Source: Thermococcus nautili
Lineage (GTDB): Archaea > Methanobacteriota_B > Thermococci > Thermococcales > Thermococcaceae
NCBI RefSeq assembly: GCF_000585495.1
Contig: NZ_CP007264.1
Location: forward strand, 1,736,001 to 1,800,000
Length of the DNA stretch: 64,000 bases
Direction: 5' to 3'
Below the pieces are notes generated by a model. The model did not search any database and was not told the DNA's origin. It saw only the letters and a list, made by a program, of their open reading frames with translations. A program made the position numbers and the translations under genes. Positions 8,955 to 17,138 of this stretch are shown piece after piece (the first letter of the stretch is position 1; each line of letters opens with the position of its first letter).

Positions 8955-9905
8955 TTAAACCTCCTCCAGCCGTATTTTCCCGAGCAGTTCTTCGTAGGTG
9001 TAAGTTGCTTCTCTCGTGATATTCCCAAACCCGTAACTCCAGAATTTGATATCGGGCTCTTCCTCGATGTTCTTCTTGAAGGATTTGACAATCAGCACTC
9101 CCCCCACAGTCTCGGGGCCGCTTTCCTTTATGTACGCCTTCAGCTGTTTCAAGTCTTCTTTTCCGGCGCTTCCGAGCTTTACTTCCACAAGAATCCTCGG
9201 AGCCCTGCCGAGGGGGTGTTTGGGCTTTATCAGGAGGTCCACATGCCCGGAGGGGAGAGCCTTTTCGCCGAGAACCTCAAAATCCTCCGGGTTCCCGTCT
9301 ATTTTAAACGTCTCCAAAAGCCCATCCAGAAAATTCCGCTCAATGGCCTTTCGAAGGAGGGACTGGAGGAGGACTTCCCTCATCGGGAAAACCCTCGGTG
9401 GGTCTATGAGTTCCCGTGAAAAGGTGATTTTTGGCATGAACGCTTTCCATTTTGAGGTTTCATGTTGAAATTCTTCGCTCACTGGGATTCCCATTCCCGA
9501 AACGTTGTAGAGTGTTACCTCATCGGCCTGGAAATGAGTCTTTCTATACCCTCCTCTCAACAGAAGGTTTTCAGCTACGTAAGAAAACTCCGGTCTTATC
9601 ATTGACTCGGAAAGCTCACGGAGGGGCGTCAGCAGGAGCCTGAAGGGGAAAGAATACACCCTCCCAGAGGGCAGTTTTATCGGCTCCCAGGGGCCGACTT
9701 CGTCGGGGTTCTCAATTGCGACTTTCTTTTTCACGCGATAGAGGTTGTAAACCTTCGCTCCGTGCAGGAACGAGACGTAGTCCCCAACATCAATATCGAC
9801 AAAGGCCCAGTACCCGTTTACGCTACTTGTGAACCCTGCAACGTTCATCTGAGTGCATTTTTCAAGGTTCTCCATCGTCGCGACCGAGATGAGGAAGTAT
9901 GACAT
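8955..9905 (-). CDS. EVE/PUA-like domain fused to PD-(D/E)XK nuclease
   Basis: A 316-residue protein (ATG 9905 behind GGTGAGAGG; an earlier in-frame codon at 9956 lacks a ribosome binding site). Residues 1-95 (SYFLISVAT, NGYWAFVDIDVGDYVSFLH, YNLYRVKKKV) look like an EVE/YTH-type PUA-superfamily domain, which binds modified bases. Residues 205-290 carry a PD-(D/E)XK core: Asp223 in SGHVDLLI, then Glu241-Val-Lys243 in RILVEVKLG, followed by a QLKAY helix. This arrangement is that of modification-dependent (type IV-like) endonucleases. The downstream gene is a coupled PP-loop ATPase. DNA or RNA specificity is unknown. TATA-like CTTTTAAGG lies near 9965. Confidence 0.68.
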   Translation of the reverse strand: MSYFLISVATMENLEKCTQMNVAGFTSSVNGYWAFVDIDVGDYVSFLHGAKVYNLYRVKKKVAIENPDEVGPWEPIKLPSGRVYSFPFRLLLTPLRELSESMIRPEFSYVAENLLLRGGYRKTHFQADEVTLYNVSGMGIPVSEEFQHETSKWKAFMPKITFSRELIDPPRVFPMREVLLQSLLRKAIERNFLDGLLETFKIDGNPEDFEVLGEKALPSGHVDLLIKPKHPLGRAPRILVEVKLGSAGKEDLKQLKAYIKESGPETVGGVLIVKSFKKNIEEEPDIKFWSYGFGNITREATYTYEELLGKIRLEEV

Positions 9906-9963
9906 CCTCTCACCAAACATGAAGGCGAGGGTATTGGTTAAAACTTTCACGTTCACGGGAAAA

Positions 9964-9972
9964 CCTTAAAAG
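9964..9972. promoter_or_regulatory. Shared TATA element between nuclease operon and bpsA
   Basis: CCTTAAAAG can be read as a TATA box in both directions. To the right it sits about 58 nt before the bpsA ATG, and to the left about 60 nt before the nuclease ATG. The two divergent units therefore have very close or shared core promoters. Confidence 0.45.
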
Positions 9973-10025
9973 AGGCCCTTACTAACCCCGTTCACGAACC
10001 AAAAATCCTTCTGGAGGGATTCAAA

Positions 10026-11081
10026 ATGAGGGAGATAGTTGAGAGGGTTAAGGCCAGAACGAGCATCCCCGTTTACGAGAGGACGATAGAGAACGTCCTT
10101 TCGGCGATTCAGGCCAGCAGTGACGTGTGGCGCATCGTGGACCTCAGCGAGGAACCGCTCCCGCTCGTCGTGGCGGTTCTTGAGGCGCTCCACGAGCTCG
10201 GCCACATAGCCTTTGACGGCCCGAACGTCATTCTCACCGAGAGCGGTAAACAGCTTGTCGAGAAGTACGGAATCGGGCCGAGGAGGGACTACACCTGCTC
10301 CCACTGCGAGGGCAAGACCGTCGAGCTTTCAGCGTTCAGCGACCTGCTCGAGCAGTTCAAGGAGATAGTCAAGGACAGGCCCCAGCCGAAGCACGACTTC
10401 GACCAGGCCTACGTCACCCCGGAGACGACCGTCGCGAGAGTCGCTCTGATGCACAGCAGGGGTGACCTTGAGAACAAGGAGGTCTTTGTTCTGGGCGACG
10501 ACGACCTCACGAGCGTTGCTCTGATGCTCTCGGGCCTCCCCAAGAGGATAGCGGTCCTCGACATTGACGAGAGGCTCATGAAGTTCATCGAGAAGACTGC
10601 TGACGAGCTCGGCTATTCCGACATCGAAATATTCACCTTCGACCTTCGCGAGCCACTTCCCGACTACGCGCTCCACAAGTTCGACACCTTCATCACCGAC
10701 CCGCCCGAAACCGTTGACGCAATAAGGGCCTTCGTCGGAAGGGGAATCGCGACCCTCAAGGGCCCCGGTTGCGCCGGCTACTTCGGCATAACGAGGCGCG
10801 AGAGCTCCCTCGACAAGTGGCGCGAGATTCAGCGCTTGCTCCTCAACGAGTTCAACGTCGTCATAACTGACATCATCAGGAACTTCAACGAGTACGTCAA
10901 CTGGGGCTACGAGGAGGAAACGCGCGCCTGGAAGCTCCTCCCCGTCAAGGTCAAGCCGTCCTACAACTGGTACAAGAGCTACATGTTCAGGATTCAGACC
11001 CTTGAGGGCTCGAAGGGCTTCGAGGAGAGGATTACCGTCGGCGACGAGCTCTACAACGACGAAGAGGCTTCTACAACCTGA
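10026..11081 (+). CDS. bpsA: N4-bis(aminopropyl)spermidine synthase (branched-chain polyamine synthase)
   Basis: A 351-residue aminopropyltransferase. It adds two aminopropyl groups from decarboxylated S-adenosylmethionine to spermidine to make the quaternary branched polyamine needed for growth at the highest temperatures. Signature elements are GDDD at 157-160, the VLDID strand end at 177-181 for nucleotide binding, and DPPE at 225-228. A short N-terminal winged-helix-like region ends in a CSHC zinc pair (Cys91, Cys94). The sequence matches the Thermococcus BpsA family over its full length. The flexible acidic C-terminus (DELYNDEEAS) is also typical. The ribosome binding site is GGAGGGAT. 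Confidence 0.95.
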   Translation: MREIVERVKARTSIPVYERTIENVLSAIQASSDVWRIVDLSEEPLPLVVAVLEALHELGHIAFDGPNVILTESGKQLVEKYGIGPRRDYTCSHCEGKTVELSAFSDLLEQFKEIVKDRPQPKHDFDQAYVTPETTVARVALMHSRGDLENKEVFVLGDDDLTSVALMLSGLPKRIAVLDIDERLMKFIEKTADELGYSDIEIFTFDLREPLPDYALHKFDTFITDPPETVDAIRAFVGRGIATLKGPGCAGYFGITRRESSLDKWREIQRLLLNEFNVVITDIIRNFNEYVNWGYEEETRAWKLLPVKVKPSYNWYKSYMFRIQTLEGSKGFEERITVGDELYNDEEASTT

Positions 11082-11153
11082 TTTTCCTTTAATTCTCTTT
11101 TCTGGAAGTTGCTTTTATGCAGAATCAACAAATTGGAAACGAAAGGCAAAAAC

Positions 11154-12896
11154 TCAGCGCTTCTTCCAGACCGCTATCGCGACCAGGAGGAGTGCACCTG
11201 CGAGGGCAATGTAAACGTAGTTAATGCTTCTCCCGTTTTCCCTGGCAACTGCTTTGAAGCCGTTTACCTCCCTGGCCATTACTGTGAGAGGGCTTTTTGA
11301 GGGATAAATCACGACGTAGCCGTCCAGACCGTTTGTGCATACCCTTCCCGTGGTGTTGCCGAGGTAGGTCGAGTTCTTAATGAGCAGGAACGTTGCGTTC
11401 GCAAGAACGACCGCCGTTCCGTTGGTTTCGGGCTCTGGAATATCGGCGTAGAGAAGCGACCTTAGGAACGCGGTGCCCCTCTCGTATATCTCAGTTTCGG
11501 TTAGGTCTGCCTCCTGGAGGGCCCAGAGAACCTTGGCCGTGGAGGTTATACCTGCTATCGAGCCCTGGGTGTATGGAAAGGCCCCGTTGGGATACTGTCT
11601 ATCCTTCAGGATTTTGAGGGTCTCGTTCAGCTCTCTTTCCATTCCGAACTCTTTGAAGACAATCACCGCGTAGGCGAAGTAGTAGGTGGGCACGTTGTAG
11701 TAAACCGGGTTCCCGGTCTTCGCCTCGGTGGTTTCGAGCATCCATGTAAGGTTCTCGCTGAGGTAGCGGAGCGAGGAGCTGTAGTTGTAGCTCACGTTTA
11801 ACCCTTTGAAAACCCAGACGACGTACTCGGTGTTGTAGAAGTCCCTCCACACCCCGTCTCTCTCGGTTGAGAGGAGGTAGCTGACCTCTTCACTGTAATC
11901 CTCGCCGAGAAGGGATTTGACCCTCGCGAGCTCGGCCACCTGCCAGGGAAGCAGACCGGAGAGGTTTGAGGGCAGTGAAGGAGTTCTGTTGCAGGTTAAG
12001 TAGTAGTCCGCGAGTACAACCTCCTCCCAGTTGCTTCCGGGCGTGATTTTCTGAAGGTAGGGGCACGCGATTGTTCTCATCTCCGAAAAACCGTTGACCT
12101 TTGAAACGCTCAGGAGGTCGAGAACGCGGTAGTGCAGGGTTCCCCAGAAGCCAAAGTGCTCCCTTTCGATGAGCTCCTTCCGGTATTTCTCGTTTCCAGT
12201 TGCGTAGAGGGCCATTGCAATTGAGAGCGTGTCGTTGAAGTCGTCATCCAGTTCCACCCTTTTACCCAAGTAGGCCAGAGCAAAGGCCCGATAGGCTTTC
12301 AGCCTTCCCTCGACCTTCATCTTTTCGAGGTCCTCCGTGTCCCCTAGGGCGAGGTAACCAAAAATCCTTTCAACGTCGTTCTCTGGCTTTGCCGAGAGGA
12401 GGTAGCCCTCGCCCCTGCTTATCGCTTCCTGTACCTGCTTCTTGAAACCGATGAGTTTGTCGTTGATGTAGTTTCCCTTCAGGAACTCCTTGAGGGCCAG
12501 AACCGCCAGTGACGTTCCTAGGTAGTCCTCCCATGAGCCGTCGGGGTTCTGCTTGTAGATAAGCCAGTAGGCGGCGCTGTTTATCGTTGAGTTGTACCTG
12601 CCCCTCGCTATCCTCTCTCCCCTCATCAGCGCCATCATGGCCATGGCCGTGTACTTGGCCTCGTGCTCTTCCCCGTACTTGTATCCCCAGGAGTCAAAGG
12701 GAGTTCTCAGCGCCATGAGCCACTCGCATCCCTCAAGAACGCGCGCATAATCGGCGGTTTCATAGAGGGCCAGAACGGCAAAGGCGGTCTCGGGAACCGT
12801 TGGGGTGTAAACGTAGGGCTGGATTTTAGCGCTCGCGGGAACGGATGACGCCATGAGCGCGAGGATGAAAACCACTGCCAGAACCTTCTTCCTCAT
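11154..12896 (-). CDS. Secreted alpha/alpha-toroid (prenyltransferase/squalene-cyclase-like repeat) protein, membrane anchored
   Basis: A 580-residue protein with an N-terminal signal peptide (1-23, ending SVPASA), an extracellular body, and one C-terminal transmembrane helix (about 556-575) followed by WKKR, so it is anchored with the body outside. The body contains repeats such as NPDGSWEDYLGTSLAVLAL and YPNGAFPYTQGSIAGITST. These are the QW-like helical-hairpin units of alpha/alpha toroids, also found in alpha-2-macroglobulin-type and terpene-cyclase-fold proteins. No cyclase catalytic Asp motif is evident, so a binding role is more likely. It is 39 nt downstream of the subtilase gene on the same strand and probably co-transcribed, which suggests a partner or regulator of the protease. 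Confidence 0.75.
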   Translation of the reverse strand: MRKKVLAVVFILALMASSVPASAKIQPYVYTPTVPETAFAVLALYETADYARVLEGCEWLMALRTPFDSWGYKYGEEHEAKYTAMAMMALMRGERIARGRYNSTINSAAYWLIYKQNPDGSWEDYLGTSLAVLALKEFLKGNYINDKLIGFKKQVQEAISRGEGYLLSAKPENDVERIFGYLALGDTEDLEKMKVEGRLKAYRAFALAYLGKRVELDDDFNDTLSIAMALYATGNEKYRKELIEREHFGFWGTLHYRVLDLLSVSKVNGFSEMRTIACPYLQKITPGSNWEEVVLADYYLTCNRTPSLPSNLSGLLPWQVAELARVKSLLGEDYSEEVSYLLSTERDGVWRDFYNTEYVVWVFKGLNVSYNYSSSLRYLSENLTWMLETTEAKTGNPVYYNVPTYYFAYAVIVFKEFGMERELNETLKILKDRQYPNGAFPYTQGSIAGITSTAKVLWALQEADLTETEIYERGTAFLRSLLYADIPEPETNGTAVVLANATFLLIKNSTYLGNTTGRVCTNGLDGYVVIYPSKSPLTVMAREVNGFKAVARENGRSINYVYIALAGALLLVAIAVWKKR

Positions 12897-12935
12897 GGAA
12901 CCACCCCAGAAAAAGAGGGAGAATGGAGTTAAAAA

Positions 12936-14936
12936 TCAACCGTAGTAGACCTTAACGTCGAGCTGGTAGCTGGCGGTCCAGTAGTAGGTGTTGTAGGCAT
13001 AGACGAGGAAGTACCAGGTTCCCGGAGCGGGGTTGCTGTACTCAACGTGCTCGCTTGAGCCGTAGTTCTCGGAGCGGTCAACGAGGTTCTTGTTCGGGTC
13101 GTAGAGATAGAGGTCGAGGTCGTCGTAGCTGCTTCCGCTGAGGTCGCCGGTTATCTTGGTGGCACCGCTGTTAACGGTCATCTGGTGGACGTTGTAGTCG
13201 TGGTAGCTGACGCTTCCGGTGAAGGTCTTCTCATCGACGGTTGGCTGCGGCTCGGGCTGTGGCGCGGGCTCGGTTCCTCCGTTGTCACCGCTGCTCGGCT
13301 GGCCAAGGCTACCGTCGCTGACGACGTCAACCTGGTAGTTGGCGCTTCCGGAGTAGCTGACGACCTTGAGCGTCCAGGTTCCAGCGCTCGGGTTGTAGTA
13401 GCCGACCTTTTCGAAGCCGTAGTAGGCGGTGTAGGAGTAGTCCACCTGGTTGCCGTTCGGGTCGTAGAGATAGAGGTCGAGGTCGCTCTTGGAGTTGTCC
13501 CAGTAGAGGGTCGCGGTGACGAAGGAGGCTCCGCTTATGGTGAACTGGTGGGTTGCGCTTCCCTTGTCTGCAACGTAGCCGGTGAAGGTGAGCTTGGCGT
13601 AGCTGTCGTAGTGGGCAGCCTTGTAGGCGTTGACCCTACCGGCACCGTATGCGATGTCGGCAATCTCGTCGGGCTTGACTATGTCTGCGGTCTCAATGAG
13701 GGCCTTCTTGACTTGGTCAGGAGTCCAGCTCGGGTGGGCCTGGAGGATGAGGGCGGAGATTCCAGCGACGTGCGGGGTGGCCATCGAAGTTCCCGGAGCG
13801 GCAACGTAGTAGTCGCCTATGGTGACGTCGGTGAGCTGGGTTCCGCTGGCACGCGCGGCGATAATCCAGTTGCCCGGAGCGACGACCTCGGGCTTGAGCC
13901 TTCCATCGGCGGTGGGACCCCTGCTGGAGAAGTCGGTTATAACGTCGTTCTTGTCAACGGCGCCGACTGTGATAACCTTGCTGGCCGCGGCAGGGGAACC
14001 AACGGTGTACTTGTCAGGCCCGCTGTTTCCGGCGGCAACACAGACGACTATTCCCGCATCCCAGGCGTTGTTGACGGCCTGGCTGAGGGAGTCGGTACCG
14101 TCGGAACTCTGGCTTGAGCCGAGTGAGAGGTTGATGACCTTGATTCCGTACTTGTCCTTGTTCTCGACGGCCCAGTCAACACCTGCTATTATGTCGGATA
14201 TGCTTCCCGAGCCGTCGGCACCGAGAACCTTAATGCCGACGAGCTTCGCTCCAGGGGCCATTCCCTTGTACTTTCCGTTGCTTGCGGCACCGGTTCCGGC
14301 CGCTATGCTGGCGACGTGGGTTCCGTGGCCCTGGTCGTCATAGGGGGTAGTTTTTCCGTTGACGAAGTCCTTCCAGCCGATGACCTTGCCCTGAAGGTCG
14401 GGGTGGGAGGCGTCGATACCGGTGTCTATGATGGCTATGGTTATTCCTGAGCCATCGTAGCCGAGGTTCCACATGTTGGTGGCCATAACCTGGGCGGCGG
14501 ATTCGTCAAGACCCTCTGTATCAACGGCTACCTGAACCTTGTAGTCCTCCTGGATGAACTTGATTCCAGACATCTGGCTGTTGCCGAAGAAGCCCGTATC
14601 AATCATGCCCGCGATGAGAAGAAGGTCATGAACCTTGAGCTTGACCGCTACTGCGGGTATGACGTTGTACTTGTACTTTATTTTAGTGCCCATAAGCTTG
14701 AGAACCTGAACCGCCTTCCTCTGGTCGTAGCTGTTGTCGAACATTATGACTACGTTGACCTCCTTGTTCCAGTCCATGTTCTGAACCTTCTTAAAGAGGC
14801 CAGGTGTGAGGAGACCGTAGTTCTTCTCCTGATAGGTGTTCCTAACTGGTACCGGCTTGGAAGGCGCGGCAAAGACGCTACCCGCCATTAAACCAACAAG
14901 TAGCAGTGCAACCACTACCATACCCCACTTCTTCAT
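12936..14936 (-). CDS. Extracellular subtilisin-like serine protease with two C-terminal beta-jelly-roll domains (Tk-SP-like)
   Basis: A 666-residue secreted protease. It has a signal peptide (1-23), a propeptide of about 110 residues, and an S8 catalytic domain with Asp171 (AIIDTGID), His204 (GHGTHVAS), oxyanion Asn304 and Ser384 ([11 protein letters not shown]). After it come two related PPC-type beta-jelly-roll domains (about 450-540 and 565-665), each with an [11 protein letters not shown] or [11 protein letters not shown] calcium-type motif, joined by a Pro/Glu linker (APQPEPQPT). The layout matches Thermococcus kodakarensis Tk-SP, a highly heat- and detergent-stable protease. GGAGGTG precedes the ATG. 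The upstream region contains two inverted repeats described separately. Confidence 0.95.
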   Translation of the reverse strand: MKKWGMVVVALLLVGLMAGSVFAAPSKPVPVRNTYQEKNYGLLTPGLFKKVQNMDWNKEVNVVIMFDNSYDQRKAVQVLKLMGTKIKYKYNVIPAVAVKLKVHDLLLIAGMIDTGFFGNSQMSGIKFIQEDYKVQVAVDTEGLDESAAQVMATNMWNLGYDGSGITIAIIDTGIDASHPDLQGKVIGWKDFVNGKTTPYDDQGHGTHVASIAAGTGAASNGKYKGMAPGAKLVGIKVLGADGSGSISDIIAGVDWAVENKDKYGIKVINLSLGSSQSSDGTDSLSQAVNNAWDAGIVVCVAAGNSGPDKYTVGSPAAASKVITVGAVDKNDVITDFSSRGPTADGRLKPEVVAPGNWIIAARASGTQLTDVTIGDYYVAAPGTSMATPHVAGISALILQAHPSWTPDQVKKALIETADIVKPDEIADIAYGAGRVNAYKAAHYDSYAKLTFTGYVADKGSATHQFTISGASFVTATLYWDNSKSDLDLYLYDPNGNQVDYSYTAYYGFEKVGYYNPSAGTWTLKVVSYSGSANYQVDVVSDGSLGQPSSGDNGGTEPAPQPEPQPTVDEKTFTGSVSYHDYNVHQMTVNSGATKITGDLSGSSYDDLDLYLYDPNKNLVDRSENYGSSEHVEYSNPAPGTWYFLVYAYNTYYWTASYQLDVKVYYG

Positions 14937-14957
14937 GGTGGCACCTCCTTGTACAGT

Positions 14958-14976
14958 ATGCCCATTATATGGGCAT
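14958..14976 (-). promoter_or_regulatory. Inverted repeat upstream of the subtilase gene
   Basis: ATGCCCAT-TAT-ATGGGCAT, two perfect 8-bp arms around a 3-nt spacer, starts 22 nt before the subtilase ATG. The centre reads CATATAAT on the gene's strand and could itself be the TATA box, so a protein bound here would block TBP. It could alternatively form a 5'-leader hairpin if transcription starts further up. Confidence 0.55.
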
Positions 14977-15035
14977 CCTAGACGTTGAATGGTCTTTAGT
15001 TAAAAACTTTGCGCAACAATATACTTTTCGTATCA

Positions 15036-15054
15036 GTACATTGGCTCAATGTAC
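15036..15054 (-). promoter_or_regulatory. Second inverted repeat of the same geometry upstream of the subtilase gene
   Basis: GTACATTG-GCT-CAATGTAC is again two perfect 8-bp arms around a 3-nt spacer, centred 78 bp from the first repeat in an A+T-rich region. No gene lies between. The identical architecture suggests a regulator dimer, although arm sequences differ. A smaller ATAC-ttttc-GTAT hairpin lies just beside it at 15021-15033. Confidence 0.45.
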
Positions 15055-15209
15055 ATGTATTGGTCACACTATTGCAAAAATCCGTAACTAAATGCACGGT
15101 ATAACCGATGAATATTCTACAAAATCGACTCAGATTCAAGCCAAAAGAAACAACATGCCCTCGTGCGGAGTAATCAAAGCAAAAAAGAATATGTAACAAA
15201 TTGGAAAAA

Positions 15210-17027
15210 TTACAACTCGTCCAGGCCGAGCTCCTTGAGCTTCTCCTCAGGTATCTTGCCGTCCTCGGTCCAGCCGCGGAACTTGTAGTACTTCGGAAGC
15301 ATCAGGTGGAGCCTGACGACGTGGCCCTTGTTCGGTCCGTTCTTGACGGGCTCCTCGAGGAGCCTCTTCGGCAGGGTGTCCTCCTTGAGCGGGTCAAGGC
15401 CCGCTTTCAGGTTGAACAGCCTCTCGGCGTTCCAGATGCGCTCGCCTATCTTGAGGTACTCCTCGGTCGAGAGGTCCCAGCCGAGGGCCGCGTTGAGCAT
15501 GTCGCGGTAGTCGTCGGCACCGAGACCGAAGGTGGTGAAGACACACAGACCGGCGGCGTCGATGAGCGCTGTAAGGTCCTGGAAGAGTATGACCATCTTG
15601 ACCTTCTCGTCGCTTATGTCGTGCGGGTCCATCTTGTACGGGTAGCCGAGAATCTCGGGGCTAATCATGTACTGCTTGATGTGACAGCCACCGCGGTTGT
15701 TGGTGGCGTAACCGAGACCGTGGCCCTCGGCTCCACGCGGGTCGTAAGCCGGAAGCTCCTGCTTCTTGACACCCATGAAGTACTCGACGCCGTTGTACAT
15801 CTCGGCGAGCCTGTAGCCACCCTCGGCCAGCTTGTCACCGAAGCCCTCTCTCTTGGCAATCTTCTCGATGTAGTAGTGGAGCACCTCCGTGTTGCCCCAC
15901 CTGAAGGGCGGAGCGTCCTCGCCGAGGTCCTCCTGCTTGAGCAGGCCCTTCTCGTAGAGCTCCATGGCAGTTGCCAAAGTTCCACCGAGGCTTATGGTGT
16001 CCATACCGTACTCATCGGCAAGGTGGTTGGCCTCGATGATGCTCGCGAGGTCGTTTATGCCGTTGTGAGCTCCCAAAGCCCAGATGCTCTCGTACTCCGG
16101 TCCCTCGGTGATGCCGAGCGTTGGAAGCCTGTTAACCCTTCCACAGCCGATTGGACAGGCGTAACAGGGCTTGTTTCTGACGAGGTACTTGGCGGCCATA
16201 GCTTCACCGCTCTGCTCCTCCGCGTACTCGAACTGGCTGTACTGGAAGTTCCTCGTCGGGTAAAGGCCGTTCTGGTTGATTATGTTGACGAGAACTGCTG
16301 TTCCGTACTTGGGCAGTCCACCGCCGGCAGTTGGGTCGTTCCTGAGCTTGTCGGTCTTCTCCTTGACGACGCTCGTGAACTTCGCCCTGTCGGCAACTTC
16401 AACGCGCTTGTGACCGCGGACGACTATCGCTTTAAGCTTCTTGCTTCCCATGACCGCTCCAACGCCACCCCTACCGGCGGCACGGTGCTCGTCGTTCATC
16501 ACAGCGGCAAAGCGGACGAGGTTTTCGCCGGCAGGTCCTATGAGGGCCGCACGTATGCGCTTGTCGCCTATCTCCTCCTTGAGGGCCGCCTCTGTCTCGC
16601 TTGAGGTCTTGCCCCAGAGGTGGCTAGCGTCGCGAATCTCTACGCTCTCGTCGTTGATGTAGATGTAAACCGGGTGGTCGGAAGCGCCTTCAACTATTAT
16701 CGCGTCCCAGCCCGCGAACTTGAGCTCCGCTCCGAAGAAGCCGCCGGAGTTGGCCATTGCAATGTATCCCGTCAGCGGGCTCTTGGTTATCACCATGTAC
16801 CTTCCGCCCGTTGGAGCGGTGGTTCCGGTCAACGGACCGGTGGCAAAAATCATCTTGTTATCTGGACTGAACGGGTCAACGGTCGGGTCCATCTCCTTGA
16901 GGAGGTAGTATATGCCGAATCCCCTCGTGCCGAGCCACTTCTTGGCGAACTTCTCATCGAAGTGCTCTTCCTTTATGGTTCCATCGGTCAGGTTCACCCT
17001 CAGAATCTTACCCCAGTAGGCGTACAT
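15210..17027 (-). CDS. aor: Tungsten-containing aldehyde:ferredoxin oxidoreductase
   Basis: A 605-residue enzyme that oxidises aldehydes from amino-acid catabolism to acids and reduces ferredoxin. The N-terminal tungstopterin-binding region (TGPLTGTTAPTGGRY at 64-77; NDEHRAAGRGGVGAVMGSKKLKA near 178-200) and the [4Fe-4S] ligands Cys288, Cys291, Cys295 and Cys495 match P. furiosus AOR, including its 605-residue length. A reading upstream of ATG 17027 adds 23 residues with no homology; GGAGGCATC before 17027 sets the start. A TATA-like AGTTTATTAG lies at about 17070-17080. The radical-SAM maturase gene just upstream on the same strand is its expected assembly partner. Confidence 0.96.
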   Translation of the reverse strand: MYAYWGKILRVNLTDGTIKEEHFDEKFAKKWLGTRGFGIYYLLKEMDPTVDPFSPDNKMIFATGPLTGTTAPTGGRYMVITKSPLTGYIAMANSGGFFGAELKFAGWDAIIVEGASDHPVYIYINDESVEIRDASHLWGKTSSETEAALKEEIGDKRIRAALIGPAGENLVRFAAVMNDEHRAAGRGGVGAVMGSKKLKAIVVRGHKRVEVADRAKFTSVVKEKTDKLRNDPTAGGGLPKYGTAVLVNIINQNGLYPTRNFQYSQFEYAEEQSGEAMAAKYLVRNKPCYACPIGCGRVNRLPTLGITEGPEYESIWALGAHNGINDLASIIEANHLADEYGMDTISLGGTLATAMELYEKGLLKQEDLGEDAPPFRWGNTEVLHYYIEKIAKREGFGDKLAEGGYRLAEMYNGVEYFMGVKKQELPAYDPRGAEGHGLGYATNNRGGCHIKQYMISPEILGYPYKMDPHDISDEKVKMVILFQDLTALIDAAGLCVFTTFGLGADDYRDMLNAALGWDLSTEEYLKIGERIWNAERLFNLKAGLDPLKEDTLPKRLLEEPVKNGPNKGHVVRLHLMLPKYYKFRGWTEDGKIPEEKLKELGLDEL

Positions 17028-17138
17028 ACTTCGATGCCTCCAAACGCTTTGTGAATCATTTTTGTACATTGATGCTAATAAACTTGACGAAAGCAAAAAA
17101 AGGGAACAAGAATGGACATCGAAAGCACATCTGTTTAA

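Noticed and set aside
15201-16604. A 467-codon open frame on the plus strand
   Set aside because: It is exactly antisense to the AOR gene, has no family resemblance and no ribosome binding site. High GC content makes such shadow frames common. The same applies to 13185-14117 (antisense to the subtilase), 2305-2946, 33333-34343 and 26233-26997.
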